Shown here piece after piece: positions 45,950-57,032 of a stretch of DNA of 64,000 nt (its first letter is position 1; every line of letters begins with the position of its first letter). Position numbers and translations under genes: made by a program. The notes under the pieces were generated by a model. It saw nothing but the letters and a program-made list of their open reading frames with translations. It made no database searches and had not been told where the DNA came from. This stretch comes from Ceratobasidium sp. AG-K. Lineage: Eukaryota > Basidiomycota > Agaricomycetes > Cantharellales > Ceratobasidiaceae. The stretch is taken from the NCBI GenBank assembly GCA_037039685.1, contig JAWNGF010000008.1, forward strand, positions 1,116,001 through 1,180,000. Direction: 5' to 3'.

Positions 45950-48549
45950 ATGTCCATTGCACCACCACAACCTCGCGTACGCGCCATGTCGGCCATTCGC
46001 CGTCCGACATCTACATCTTCCACCTCATCTAGCACCAATCGCTCGAGAACTAGCATCGGCGGCGTTGGGAGCGAGCAAACTACACCCCGATCGAGTGTCT
46101 CGTCACACCGCCCCCGGTCTAGTCACAGCATGATTGAACGTCCGGCCAGTCTAGGTGGGCGCGGAACGCTAGAGCAATCTGCGTCGGGTATGGCTCGTCC
46201 CAGCCCGCTATCCTCCTCAAGGCCGCTGCCTCCTGGTCGGAGTACGAGCGGAGGAGCCAAGAAAGCTAGTCCTTTCCCACCCATTGAGCTCGAACGAAGC
46301 ATTAGTCCTGGCACGAATGAAGCTTTGGAAGGCGCCCTTAGGAGAGAAGTCGAAGAGAAGGAAGAGGTGCGTCGGACGACCCGCTTGCTGAATTTCAGAC
46401 TGACTGGATTTCAGTTGATGATGCGACTTGCGCAACGAGACGAAGCTATTTCTCAGCTCGAGGCCCGTCTCATAGAGATGGATAATACCATGATTCAGGG
46501 TGAAAGCCAGCTCACCGAGCTCTATGCAGACCAGGAACGGTGGGAAGCCGAGCGCGACTCGCTTGAAAAGAGCATCGCGAAAAAGGTGCGTATTTGCATT
46601 TCTCCTGTCGAACCCTGCTCATTTTACGTCTAGACTACCATAATAGAAAAACTCCGGATCCAGCTCCGCGAACTTGACAAGGAAAATCGCGACTATACCC
46701 GACGATTGACGGAACAGGCGGCGCAGTTCGAATCCGAACGACAGGCGTTTTACGACAACACGACGCATCTCAAGTCGCGAATTCAGTCACTGACGGACCA
46801 GCAGCGCGAATGGAAGGAGCACCGACGCGAGGAGGAGATCAAGGAAGAAGCGCCCCCGTCGGCGACTGGAGAACCCGCCGAGACGCGATTGATGATTCCA
46901 TTCCCTCGCGAAGACGACCGTGTCGAGGATCGTGAGCCCGAAGAGCCGGCTGAAATGTCGGCGCTGCGACTGGAGCTGTCGACGCTAAGCACCTCGCACG
47001 GGAGCCTTGGTCAGACGGTCAAAATGCTTCAAGGCCAGCTCGCCGACCTTCAACGCGTGAACCTGACGCTGCAAGAAGAAAACGAGGCGTTTACGACACT
47101 GCTCAAGGAAAAGACCCTCAGTGGGCAAATTGATATCCTCCGGCGAGGATCGAGGTCTCCGTCGCCCGAGCCGTCCGAGGAGGGAACCCAAGAAGAGGCG
47201 AGCTCTGGGCTGCTTTCGCCGATGCAGTCACCCCCACCTCGTGCGCGGACCCATTCGAGGGCGCTCAAGCCCATGCGGGCCGCGTCGCCTGCACCGAGCG
47301 GCAAGAGTGCGAGGAGTGCCAAACGGATTGCGGCCGAGACGTTGGCGGATTTACCGGTCGCAGGACCGGGGTTGGATCTGGCTGCCGAGCTTGGGCGGGC
47401 TGTCAATCGCCTCGAGGACGATTTGGTACCGCCTGAAGAGGAGGCCAAGGAAGAGGAAAAGAAGGAGGAAGAGACGGTCAAGATTCCCAATGCCGAGTTT
47501 GAGGGTGAGTCGTACGTGGTTGAAATGAGCTGGGACTAACGTTGTACACAGCCCTCAAGGCCGAGGTCAAGCATCTCAAAGACGCCAACAAGGCGCTCAC
47601 GCTGTATGCGTCCAAGATTATTGACCGTATCATCACCCAAGATGCTTTCGAGCACATTCTCGCCGTCGACTACACCAAGCCCGAAGAAAAGGAAAAGCCC
47701 AAGCCTGCGCCACAACCCAAGTCGTTTTTCCAGCGCGCCGCGGCCTTGTCGATTTCGGGCGGTGCGGCACCCAAGGTTGCGGCCCGTCCCCCGCTCAAGG
47801 TTTCGACCGATGCAGCCAATGCGGGCACGAGCAGTGGGCTGAACAGCCCTGCTACGCCCATGGACAGACGCGAGCGCCGTGGACTCTCGATGGACTGGAG
47901 GCGCCTGAGTCTATTCACCAAGGCCCCCGCCACGCCCGTCGAGGACGTTCGAACCGCAGGTCTCAAGCCACTCACTCTTGGCAAGACCGTCTCCAACGAG
48001 CCGATGCCGAGCACACCCAAGGACGAGCCGTTCCCGATTGTGCACGGCGGGCGCAAGCTGGACAACCAGGAAGACGAAGAGGACCAGGTCGAGCGCGAGC
48101 GGCTGCACGCGCACTTGAAGCTCATGGGCGTGCAGCCCTCGGCTGCCACGACGAGTTTTGCAGCAGCCGGGAGCGCACTAGCATCGTCCGAGTCGATTCC
48201 GAATCGCTCGGATTCGAGTCTGAACCGGAGCGGGACGAGCTCTCCGTCGTGGTGGAACAAGCGCCCCGAGTCGAGCGAGCTGCGGGCCGAACATCTCGAG
48301 CTAGGCGACGACGAGCACGAGGTGCGCGAAGCCGAGACGCGGATTGCGCAGATGGAGCAAAAGGAAAAGCACTTGAGTGCCGAGATGGCCAAAGGCAAGG
48401 GTGGCGGATTCACCGAGCCACCACCCAAGGGCTCGCGGGTACGTAGACGGGCGGGGAGCGGCGCGAGTGGTGCGAGCACGTTGTTTAGTGCGGGTCGGAT
48501 GAGTCGAGGCGGGAGCGAAGGGGGGATCGACGAGGAAAAGGAACTGTAG
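45950..48549 (+). CDS. Long coiled-coil protein of unknown function
   Basis: Starts MSIAPPQPRVRAMSAIRRPT with a long Ser/Arg-rich disordered region. Coiled-coil segments begin at NEALEGALRREVEEKEE and continue across introns (near 46367-46421 and 46586-46647) with LMMRLAQRDEAISQLEARLI, QLTELYADQERWEAERDSLE, IIEKLRIQLRELDKENRDYT and LRLELSTLSTSHGSLGQTVK. A short intron (about 47504-47551) leads to ALKAEVKHLKDANKALTLYA, then SKIIDRIITQDAFEHILAVD, which looks like the most conserved block. A Ser/Pro-rich tail contains RRGLSMDWRRLSLFTKAPAT and VERERLHAHLKLMGVQPSAA, then a last helix, ending GGSEGGIDEEKEL. About 840 residues. I know homologous-looking proteins in Agaricomycetes only as 'M protein-like' hypotheticals. 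A cytoskeletal or polarity scaffold role is possible but not shown. Confidence 0.75.
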
Positions 48550-48652
48550 GACGAGCGGAGTAATGAGCTGTAGACGAACGACTTTCACGTTGCTGTTGTG
48601 TGTTTGTATGTATGGATGTAATTGACATAATTGGTACCTGGATTCGACGACC

Positions 48653-51627
48653 ATGTCGCAGGGCAAGTTTGCACTGTGTGTCTACCGTTATAGAGGCCCT
48701 ACGTGTGACTACCTCAACGTAAATTCCGGAACATTGGTGGTAGTGTGGCAGACCGAGGGTGGATGGGTGGGTGCGCTGGACTTGGATTCGGCGGACGGCG
48801 CGTGGGGATGGCTGCCGCTTGGGTAAATAAATTGCTTTCGGTTGGACTGTGATTAACGGATGTAGGTATGTGCGGTTCATCGACGACGAGACGGTCGCGG
48901 TGCTGGAGCCCATTGCACAACAACTGCGCATTGGCGCATTCCAGGCCATGACCGCCATCCGCGCAACCGCCACCGACCCATACGAAGGCTATTCCTCTCC
49001 CGACTCCAACGAATCCGACACGTTGGGCGACGAGTGGGCCCACATTCCCAAACAACGCGTGAGTCGAAATTTGCCTTTATTAGCCGTTGCCGACCCACGT
49101 AGCGCTCGAGGGCCACGTCCCGCCCCCGCGAGATGCGCGAGTCGATTGAAGAGATTCCGCCGGTTCCGCAGTCGGTGCAGTTTGCTGCTACGTCGCCGCC
49201 GCCGTCGTTTCCACGTAGGGCGTTTCGGCTGCGGTCCAAGTCGCGCGATGGCACTCGCTCCGATTCCGAGCCCAGTCGGTCCAGGCGGCCCTCGGTCTCT
49301 CTTCGTCGCACACGAGTCAGTATGTTTGGCCAGCGCGAGCCCAATCCCGTCGAGCAGATGAGGAAACTCGAGGCCAGACCGTGTTATCTCCAGCCCCGTC
49401 ACATGAACGATATCGTCATCGACCCCGACGGCAGTGTTCGAGCAGGGACGTTGGAAGCCATTGCCGAGCGGATGACGTTTGACCCCCCGAGTGCGAGCTA
49501 CGAACGAGCGTTGAGGCGGGCCGTGCTGTTCACCTATGAGGCCTTTACGAGCTCCCAACACCTCTTTGACCTTATCACGGACCAGTACTCCCTCGAACCC
49601 CCACGCGAGATGAGCGAAGGCCAGTTTAAAGAGTGGAAGGAGGTCCGGTTAAGGCCTACCCAAGCACGGTGCGTCTATTCTTACTCTCCACGAACCCGAA
49701 TCGAAATTTCCGCCAGGGTTCTCGACGTTTTGGGCATGTGGCTCGACCTCCCGCGGCTATACCAAGATGACCCCGAACTCGTCTCGCGTATCCGTGAGTT
49801 TTTGCAGTTTGTCACCGAGCCCGATAACCTCGCCTCCGAGGCCCGTGTGCACCTTCGCACGATTGATAGGCTTGTGAGTTGTTCGTATCCTTGGTGACTG
49901 CTCTAACCCATGATAGGCAACACCCCTGACGCAACAACGCCCGCCAACTCCGCAACGTCAACGCCGACGGGCTTTGAAGCCACGTCCGTTTCCGACACTT
50001 TCGCCTACCCCGTCGCACTCGCATTCCGTCTCGGGGACGCTGCTGCTCTCGCCCACAAACTCTCGAGTACGCTCGTCCAGCCCGGGTCACAGCAGCCCAG
50101 TCCAAGGATACTCTAGCCCCATCCCCAGATCCACGAGCCCTCGCCTCGGCGCATCGAGCCCAAGCCCAAGTCACGGTGCTAGTCTGAGCCCAAGCCATGG
50201 GACAACCAGCCCACTCGGAACAAGCACATCCATGACCTCGCTCCCCTCATCCAACCCCCGCTCCGACGAGTCCGCACTTGGCCGGGCCAGATCCCAGCGC
50301 CACACCTCGTCCTCACACGCATCTTCTGACTGGTCCTACATCACCTCGAGCAAAACCCGCCCGGCGCACGTCGCGTCCCTGGACCCCACCGCGCTCGCGC
50401 ACCACCTCACGCTCCTCGAGTCGAACTTGTACATGCGCATCAAGCGGATACAGTGTTTACAGTGGCACAAAACAAAACCCGAGGACGAAGCCAATGACCT
50501 TCGTGCGTTTTGTGCGACTTCGGATCGGCTGGCGGCCTGGGTCAAGTGGAGTGTCTTGAGTTTGGACAGTGTGGCCAAGCGAGCGGATGCGGTGAGCGTC
50601 TGGGTCCGGGTGGCTGATGTGAGTTTTGGTCTTGGCCTTGTGATGTACGCTGACGGTTTGCTAGAAATGCCGAATGGTGAACAACATGTCCTCGTTGTCG
50701 GCGATTGTGGCTGGTCTGACTTCGGCAGACGTGTCGCGTCTTCCGCATACGATGCGCCACGTCCTGTCTGTGCGCGCCCAGCGGTTGGAGCAGCTCGCCC
50801 AGATGACTAGTCCAGCGGGAGGATTCGCGGCACTCAAACTTATCTATGCCAATGACGGATCAGGAGTCCCGTTTGTCGGTACGTCCAACGCCAAACGCAC
50901 CAGCGCCAACTGACGTGTTGTAGGAATGTATCTCACCGCGCTCGTGCACGCGTCGGACCAATTCAAAGACTATGTGCCCATGCCAGACAAACTCTCGAGC
51001 GAGCCCGTCACACCAACCCAGACGCGCTCCAGGCTCTCGATCCCATACGGCCGCTCGAGTATTGACTCGTCTAATGCGTCGTCGATCATTTCTCACGGCT
51101 CTCCGGCCGTTTCGCACGCATCTCCATCGGCCATTTCGCACGCGTCACCGCTCATCTCGCAAGGGTCTTCGGCCATCTCGTACGCGTCTTCGGCCATCTC
51201 GCACACTTCCGCTGGAGAACGAACCCCAATCGAACCACGCACGCCGATCCCGAACCATCCCTCTTCCCCTACAGCCTCGACCTCGGCGCCGAAACTACTC
51301 AACTTTACCAAACGACACAAGCAATCCGAAATCATCGGTGCGATGCTCAAATTCCAAACGTGGCCATACACGATTGCCTCCAACCCAGACGCCCCTGCTA
51401 CGACACCCACCACGACGACATACCCATACCCACCCACAAACTCCTCGCTCACGATCCACGCCTCAGCGGGCGGAGTCGCGTGGATCGAAGAGCAACTCGA
51501 ACGCGCGGCCAAGTTGACGCTCACGACGGATTGGACGTACGAGCGCAGTTTGAAGCTGTACGAAGACGAGACGGGCGGGCGTGGGGGTGGAGTCGAAAAC
51601 GATTTCATGACCGCTGCGGGTTTTTGA
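48653..51627 (+). CDS. Ras guanine nucleotide exchange factor (SH3-like + RasGEF_N + CDC25)
   Basis: Cdc25-type activator of Ras. The start MSQGKFALCVYRYRGP opens a divergent SH3-like domain with GTLVVVWQTEGGWVGAL and, over an intron, GAWGWLPLGYVRFIDDE. After a disordered stretch comes RasGEF_N: PNPVEQMRKLEARPCYLQPR, DGSVRAGTLEAIAERMTFDP and RRAVLFTYEAFTSSQHLFDL. A long Ser/Pro-rich insert follows (near 49950-50340). The catalytic CDC25 domain has SLDPTALAHHLTLLESNLYM, VLSLDSVAKRADAVSVWVRV, CRMVNNMSSLSAIVAGLTSA and YLTALVHASDQFKDYVP. It is then split by a degenerate Ser/His repeat (near 51085-51210) before LLNFTKRHKQSEIIGAMLKF and QTWPYTI. It ends ENDFMTAAGF. About six introns. It begins only about 100 bases after the stop of the previous gene. 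Confidence 0.86.
51085..51215 (+). repeat. Degenerate tandem repeat inside the RasGEF catalytic region
   Basis: The coding sequence repeats a unit of about 18-21 bases, encoding variants of [AV]-[IV]-S-[HQY]-[AG]-S (ISHGSP, VSHASP, ISHASP, ISQGSS, ISYASS, ISHTSA). It is an in-frame low-complexity insertion, within the loop between conserved CDC25 blocks. Confidence 0.75.
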
Positions 51628-51940
51628 CTCCCAGCCGGCGGAGCGCGACTTGATCCTACTTGGATCTGAGCGCGATGATGCACCGCTGGGATTGGCGGTT
51701 GTTCTGGGGCCGGTGGGGCGGACGGTATACTATACGAACAGAAGATTTGACGAGAAATGTAGCGCATATACCCGCATTGGATGTACTTTTCCATCGGTAT
51801 TATACCTGTTGTTGTGCTACAACGTACATACCCTTGGCCTCGGCTTGTGTTACAATTTGTTTACTATGGTTCAACTGTATATTACATTTGTTATAAATAT
51901 TGCAATGGATACCAAAATCGTGTATAAATCGAAATTAAAT
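51628..51940. other. Tail-to-tail spacer (RasGEF / RdRP)
   Basis: About 310 bases between two converging genes, AT-rich near 51840-51940. No gene was recognised. Confidence 0.5.
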
Positions 51941-54900
51941 TTAGTCCTTTTCATAAATTAAGTCCAGTTGCTCCCTCATGCGCCTCGGAACCGCCATCAC
52001 GTCACCAAACTGAGAGGTCATGGTGACGGTCTGCCCTTTGGCCTCGGCCTTGATCTTGCACAACTCGGACCAGGCGACCGTAAAGCTAAATGTCGGATAT
52101 TTGGGATTGTCCTTTGAATACGCGTATGAAGCCGCGATGCGTGGTACCATGGCGGCCATGAACGCGGTGTCTTTGGGCAACCCAAGATTGTAAGCCTCGG
52201 ATGCTGCCCATTTGCATTCCTGCATTTCGCCCAGACTGTGTCTCTTCCCAGTACCCCCGGGACGAGAAATCGGGGCTGGCCATGTCGCTTGATAAGACTG
52301 AATTCGCCATGTCTATCGTCCTTGAATTCGTTGCGCATCTTGTCGACAAACTGGACGATTTTATCAAGGCCTGGTTTGAGACTCGGTTCGCGCTCGCATA
52401 GGTCCCGCGCCTCGCGGTAAGGTCGTCGAAGGTCTTCGTCGAATCGAGCGTACGGGCACAGTACCCGCATTTCGTCCTCGCATTCCTTACGATATTGGTC
52501 GAGCGCGACTTTGAGATCTTCAATAACGGTGAGTTTGGGAGGATATCGATAATCCTAGGGAATTATGAGCGCGGCATTCAGGATACGAGTGGGTGCGATC
52601 TACCGGGTTATTCCACTTGCTCGAATCCTCGCATACAAATTTCGGTGAATGCTGAGGCCAGTCTTGACGGCGTCGAGACAAGTAGTAAAGCTAGAAATTT
52701 CGTAAATAATAGTCTCTCCGTCAACCGGGCTGAGTGCTTACATGTTCCCAAGTCGAATCGTCTCGGGTCATCCAAACCCAGTTGTTTGGCCGCGTGCATG
52801 TGCCAGTTTCCATACATCCCCACCTGGTTGGGAAGTAAAGGCGCAAGTAAAGCTTCGAGAACAGAGTGGTAGTCATCGGGGGGCACCGCATGCATCTTGG
52901 TCGGGTTCGACATGAAATAGTGCGAGACATCAAGGTCGGGGTACTCGGTCGGAGAGTTTCTAAACGAGGTGACTATTGAACCCTCCCAGATTAAAATGAC
53001 CTTGTCCCTGAGAATTATGATTAAATCGAAGGATAGTGGTGGTGCATTATTCGAATTTACCCATCGTAGTCTCCGCCGCCGAGCATGCTGGCGAGCGAAC
53101 GATCTCCCTTGACTGAAAAGACGATCACGTCGTGGTAGCCCTCGGTCCAAAGCTGAGGGCAGTCCACGGCCATGACCTAGTTCAGATTAGACGCGTTTAC
53201 GAGCGATAAACCCACATATATGCACTGCGCACCTTCCGTATGTCCGAAGGGAGGATACAGGGGTTTCGTGTGACCTATTCAATTATCAGCCAGCTCAACA
53301 CGGATAACAAGACACAGGCTTACAAGAACGGGACCGACGACGCACGATATACTCTTGCTTTGCTCGTGGTCAAAAACTGGATTTTGAAAGCCACAAAAAA
53401 TCTCGCCCTCCTCGAGCACTCCCAGAGGGTCTAATCGTTGTTAGCCCCGCACCCAGCGCTATTTACTCTACTTACCTGGTATTACGAACGCCAGCGCACT
53501 ATTTGGAATATGAAGATGACACTGCTCTATGTTAAGGATACCCACACATAGAGAGGTATGACCTTACCTTGTCATCCAAACCAAAAAGGATCGATTTTTG
53601 AATCGACTCGAGACGTTGAAATAAAGGGAAAAATCGCCAATCAAAGGAGGACTGAATGAGACTGAGCGCCTCCGTCTCCTTGCTTGGAGGCGCGCCAGAA
53701 TGGGGATCGGGCCGGCAAGAGAACTGGGAGGACGTTAACAAGTTTTCTTCATTCTCTTCTCCGTGGTCGATCAGTCCCTGTGCACGCGCCAACGCCATTG
53801 GAGTCAATCCTTTTAGCCTAGACTCCTGGACACGCTTTTGACAGTAGATTTGGTCCCATAATTGCAGCATCCGATCTTCCTTCATGAAGGGAATAAACGA
53901 GGCGTTGAGAATATAGTCCTGGGTCATCTTCTTTATTATTTCCGTGTCCACGTCGTTATGCGAGAGGTTCAGGATAACTTGGTCAGTCACCTGCACACTT
54001 GTGGAAAGGGATCCGCGTGCAAGAACATCGAGAATCCGCTGTGAAGGGCACCAGCGACTTGGGTCAAGGTGGAGCTTTACCTTGATTTGACTAGGTCTAG
54101 GCCAAGGCAGAGACGCTCTTAGTTAAAGTATAGTTTCAACCAGGCGTACGCACCGAATGTAGATTCTCGGTTCGTCGTCTATTAAGCGGTCCGATGGATG
54201 TAAAATAAACAAGCCTTTGGCCCCACCGAACCGTCCTTGCACGCTTACGGGGACAGAGTTCCACTTCATGCGAACTGTAAGCGCATGAAGGGCCGACAAA
54301 TTGATGTACCCCGCGCCGTCGGTCATTATGGCGCTATTCGACGTTTGACCCGGTGCAACTAGACAACAGTAAGTTAACATTTCTGCTTTGGACGAATAAC
54401 TCACCGATATCATCAATAAATAGAATATTGGAGGAGGCAAAGCTGATACCAGGCTGCGAGCTTGAAAACCCAAGAGCGAACCTGGACGCCCACTTGGTCA
54501 AGGACTACTAAATAATTAGCAGCAGGAACGTGCGTCGAGGGGTCTACGTACCTGCGTTGGGGTGGAGTAGAGTGGATTGTGCCACTCGATAAAATCCAGT
54601 AATGATGTTCGGAAATGGTCACCCACGAGCGGATCGCTTTGGCGGTACAAGTCTTCATCGGTCTCCACTAAGTGCACACCAGTTCTCCGAGCGTAAAACG
54701 CACGAAACACCCGTCCATTGATAACCAGAGGGCGTTCAATGAGGAACTTTCGTAGATCTTCTGGACGTAAGCCCGGTTCCTTTTCGGAGAACCTGATATC
54801 GAGTAAGCGACGAGAACCTAGGTAGCGTCTGAAACGAAAGGATTTTGATTTTGATGGGGGCATAAGTCTGAATTGGTATCCTTTGTGTCTACAATACATG

Positions 54901-55949
54901 CGTACAGTTAAAGAATGTGTAATCGGAAGTTTAGGGAAATGTAGATACCTATCGACCGTCAATCGTAGGATCTGATCTATTTTCCCCCCAAAGTAATCGC
55001 TTTCGACTCCGAGCCGAGCGGTCGACCCACTACGCAACGACTCTTCCTCGAGGTCGTATTCCTCCCTGTGTGATTTATAGATTAAATTGACAGTCACACT
55101 TTGCCTTATTACGTACCAAGGGGATACATACGTCAGTGGTCGGGCGATATTCTCCTGCATCCGAATAGACTCGTAGTGCGGGTGCTGGCCAAATAGCACA
55201 CTGGGTACTAAAGGCGCATTCTCCGAGCAGCTACCACAAAGTTGAGACAGGGACTCTAGTCGCACATCGTCCCATGAAAGCTCTGGGTAAGTTGTAACCA
55301 TTCGAGCGACCTTCAACCAATCCAGTAATTTGCAATATCAACAAAGCCATAAGTGGACTCACCTCCCATTGTACACCCCATGCTAAACCAAGATTATCAA
55401 ACATATCTTGGTGCGCTTGTGAGTATGCGACAATAAAAGGCTCCCCTTGCTGCTGCCATCCAATTCGTTGCCCAGTCCGAGACGGGAACACATCTGAAAC
55501 AGGCAGTGTGAGTACCGCATATGGAAGTAGGTGTACACCAGTTACCTGTAGAAAATCCATTAAGCAAGTTGGACAAAATAAAAGGCTCTCGCGGTTTCAA
55601 AACTTCATTTTTCATCATATACTCCATTTCTTCATCCACATCGGGAGTGGTTGTATCACTTTTAATTCTAGGATCATACTTGAACGCGGACTGGAAGGTA
55701 GCTAGACTGTGGGAGTGTTTGGGGGTCGCTGGTTCGTATTTGGATTCGCATGTATATTGCGACAGTTGAGAATTGTCGTAACTGGGAGGTAGGCGAGCGA
55801 ACGCCTGACTGAGCGGACGGACAGTGCGTTTCTTTGGCGCCCGACGCGTAGAAGCTTGCGTGCTCTATATGATACGTTAGAAATAGAACTACCGTATTAA
55901 ATTGAATTCGTACCCGAAACAACTCGGTCAAATTATTCGAGCTGGACAT
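51941..55949 (-). CDS. Cellular RNA-dependent RNA polymerase (QDE-1/SAD-1-like)
   Basis: Eukaryotic RdRP of RNA silencing; it makes double-stranded RNA from aberrant transcripts for Dicer. The start MSSSNNLTELFR is followed over an intron by a low-complexity N-terminal part. Later blocks are RKFLIERPLVINGRVFRAFY, MTDGAGYINLSALHALTVRM, GRFGGAKGLFILHPSDRLID, QVILNLSHNDVDTEIIKKMT, VTRNPCILPSDIRK joined to VMAVDCPQLWTEGYHDVIVF, then SVKGDRSLASMLGGGDYDG|D. This last is the DxDGD catalytic motif, intact and split by an intron (about 53008-53060). Then come LLPNQVGMYGNWHMHAAKQL and the terminal region ending REQLDLIYEKD. At least ten introns. Size and order match fungal RdRPs. No Dicer or Argonaute gene lies in the window. 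Confidence 0.92.
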
Positions 55950-57032
55950 GAGTACGTTGCAGAGACCGTACAGAGACGCCGCAAGAGACCACAAACAAGG
56001 GCATCTACGAGCGACCACGTGACACAGTTGCCCAAGCCTCGCGTTGCCAACGCCCATGACCACGACTAAAAGCTAGGGTACTTTTCTTAGATGGTCACTG
56101 AATAAACTGGATCCGCCATTCAGTCGCAGTGTCGTGACTGCTTTGACGGTCTAGTAGTACGAGTTTACGTCAACTATGCTTGGGCCGCGTTGGTTTTACG
56201 CATCTCGAGTGGCTGATTGCTGGAGCACGCCTGCAAGTGGACCGCCTCTAGGATCCATGTTTCCATAACTCTAAACATAAATCATAATCCTGGCTACAGT
56301 CGTGAGCTACGTTAAGCAAGCGTTTGCTGAGTTTGGAACGTCGTACACTGGCAGTCGGCCAACCAGCATCAATTCTCACTGGTGGCACTCCAAGCTTGTA
56401 ATAAATGTATCTATACCACGGTCTCCATCAAACTTTCATCTCAACACTGGGGAATAGGATTGGAATCTCAGCGTTTTAGTTGGGTTTTGCTTATAGAGTG
56501 GCAAAAATTCTCCACGAGCCACCCGTGTATAAACGTCACATCGGTCTTTACTATCATGATCGTTATCCTAGGGCTAGCGCTACATAGGCACTTGTATATT
56601 CGGTTCATCACTTTACCTCACCAAGTATCATCCTAGATCCAGCTAGTCCAGCCTATCTAGCTTGCTTCGCTAGCAGGCACTCCACAAACAGGTTAGTTTC
56701 CCTTACAGACAACCTTTATTGGACGAAACATCCTCAGATTTTCTTCATTGGATTATCCCTGGCCACTTGCCCATCGATTTGACACGTGCAGGGGTGTTCA
56801 ATACGTCGTTTAGTTTGTCAACTAATAATTTGCATCACCGCCATACCAGTACTCACCAATTTTGCGCATATACTCAATTAAATTCATCTCATATAGTAAA
56901 CCTCACGCAGGCTCCGTCAAGGCGAACAACTGAAATAACCCCAGCTTTGGGGGCACGAAGGTCTCCGCCTCTATATACCGTTCCAGTATATTGATAGAGT
57001 ATAGCTGGTATTGTCGACAATCTCTGTCCCGA
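55950..57032. other. Intergenic region
   Basis: About 1.1 kb, AT-rich, between the RdRP start and the tannase-like relic. Open frames near 56382-56636 and 56719-56994 have no family resemblance. It should contain the RdRP promoter. Confidence 0.5.

Noticed and set aside
47670..48479. 269-codon minus-strand frame
   Set aside because: Antisense shadow of the GC-rich coiled-coil gene, with no domain of its own.
51093..51794. 233-codon minus-strand frame with Glu-Met-Ala repeats
   Set aside because: Mirror of the Ser/His repeat and linker of the RasGEF, which has conserved CDC25 sequence on the plus strand.
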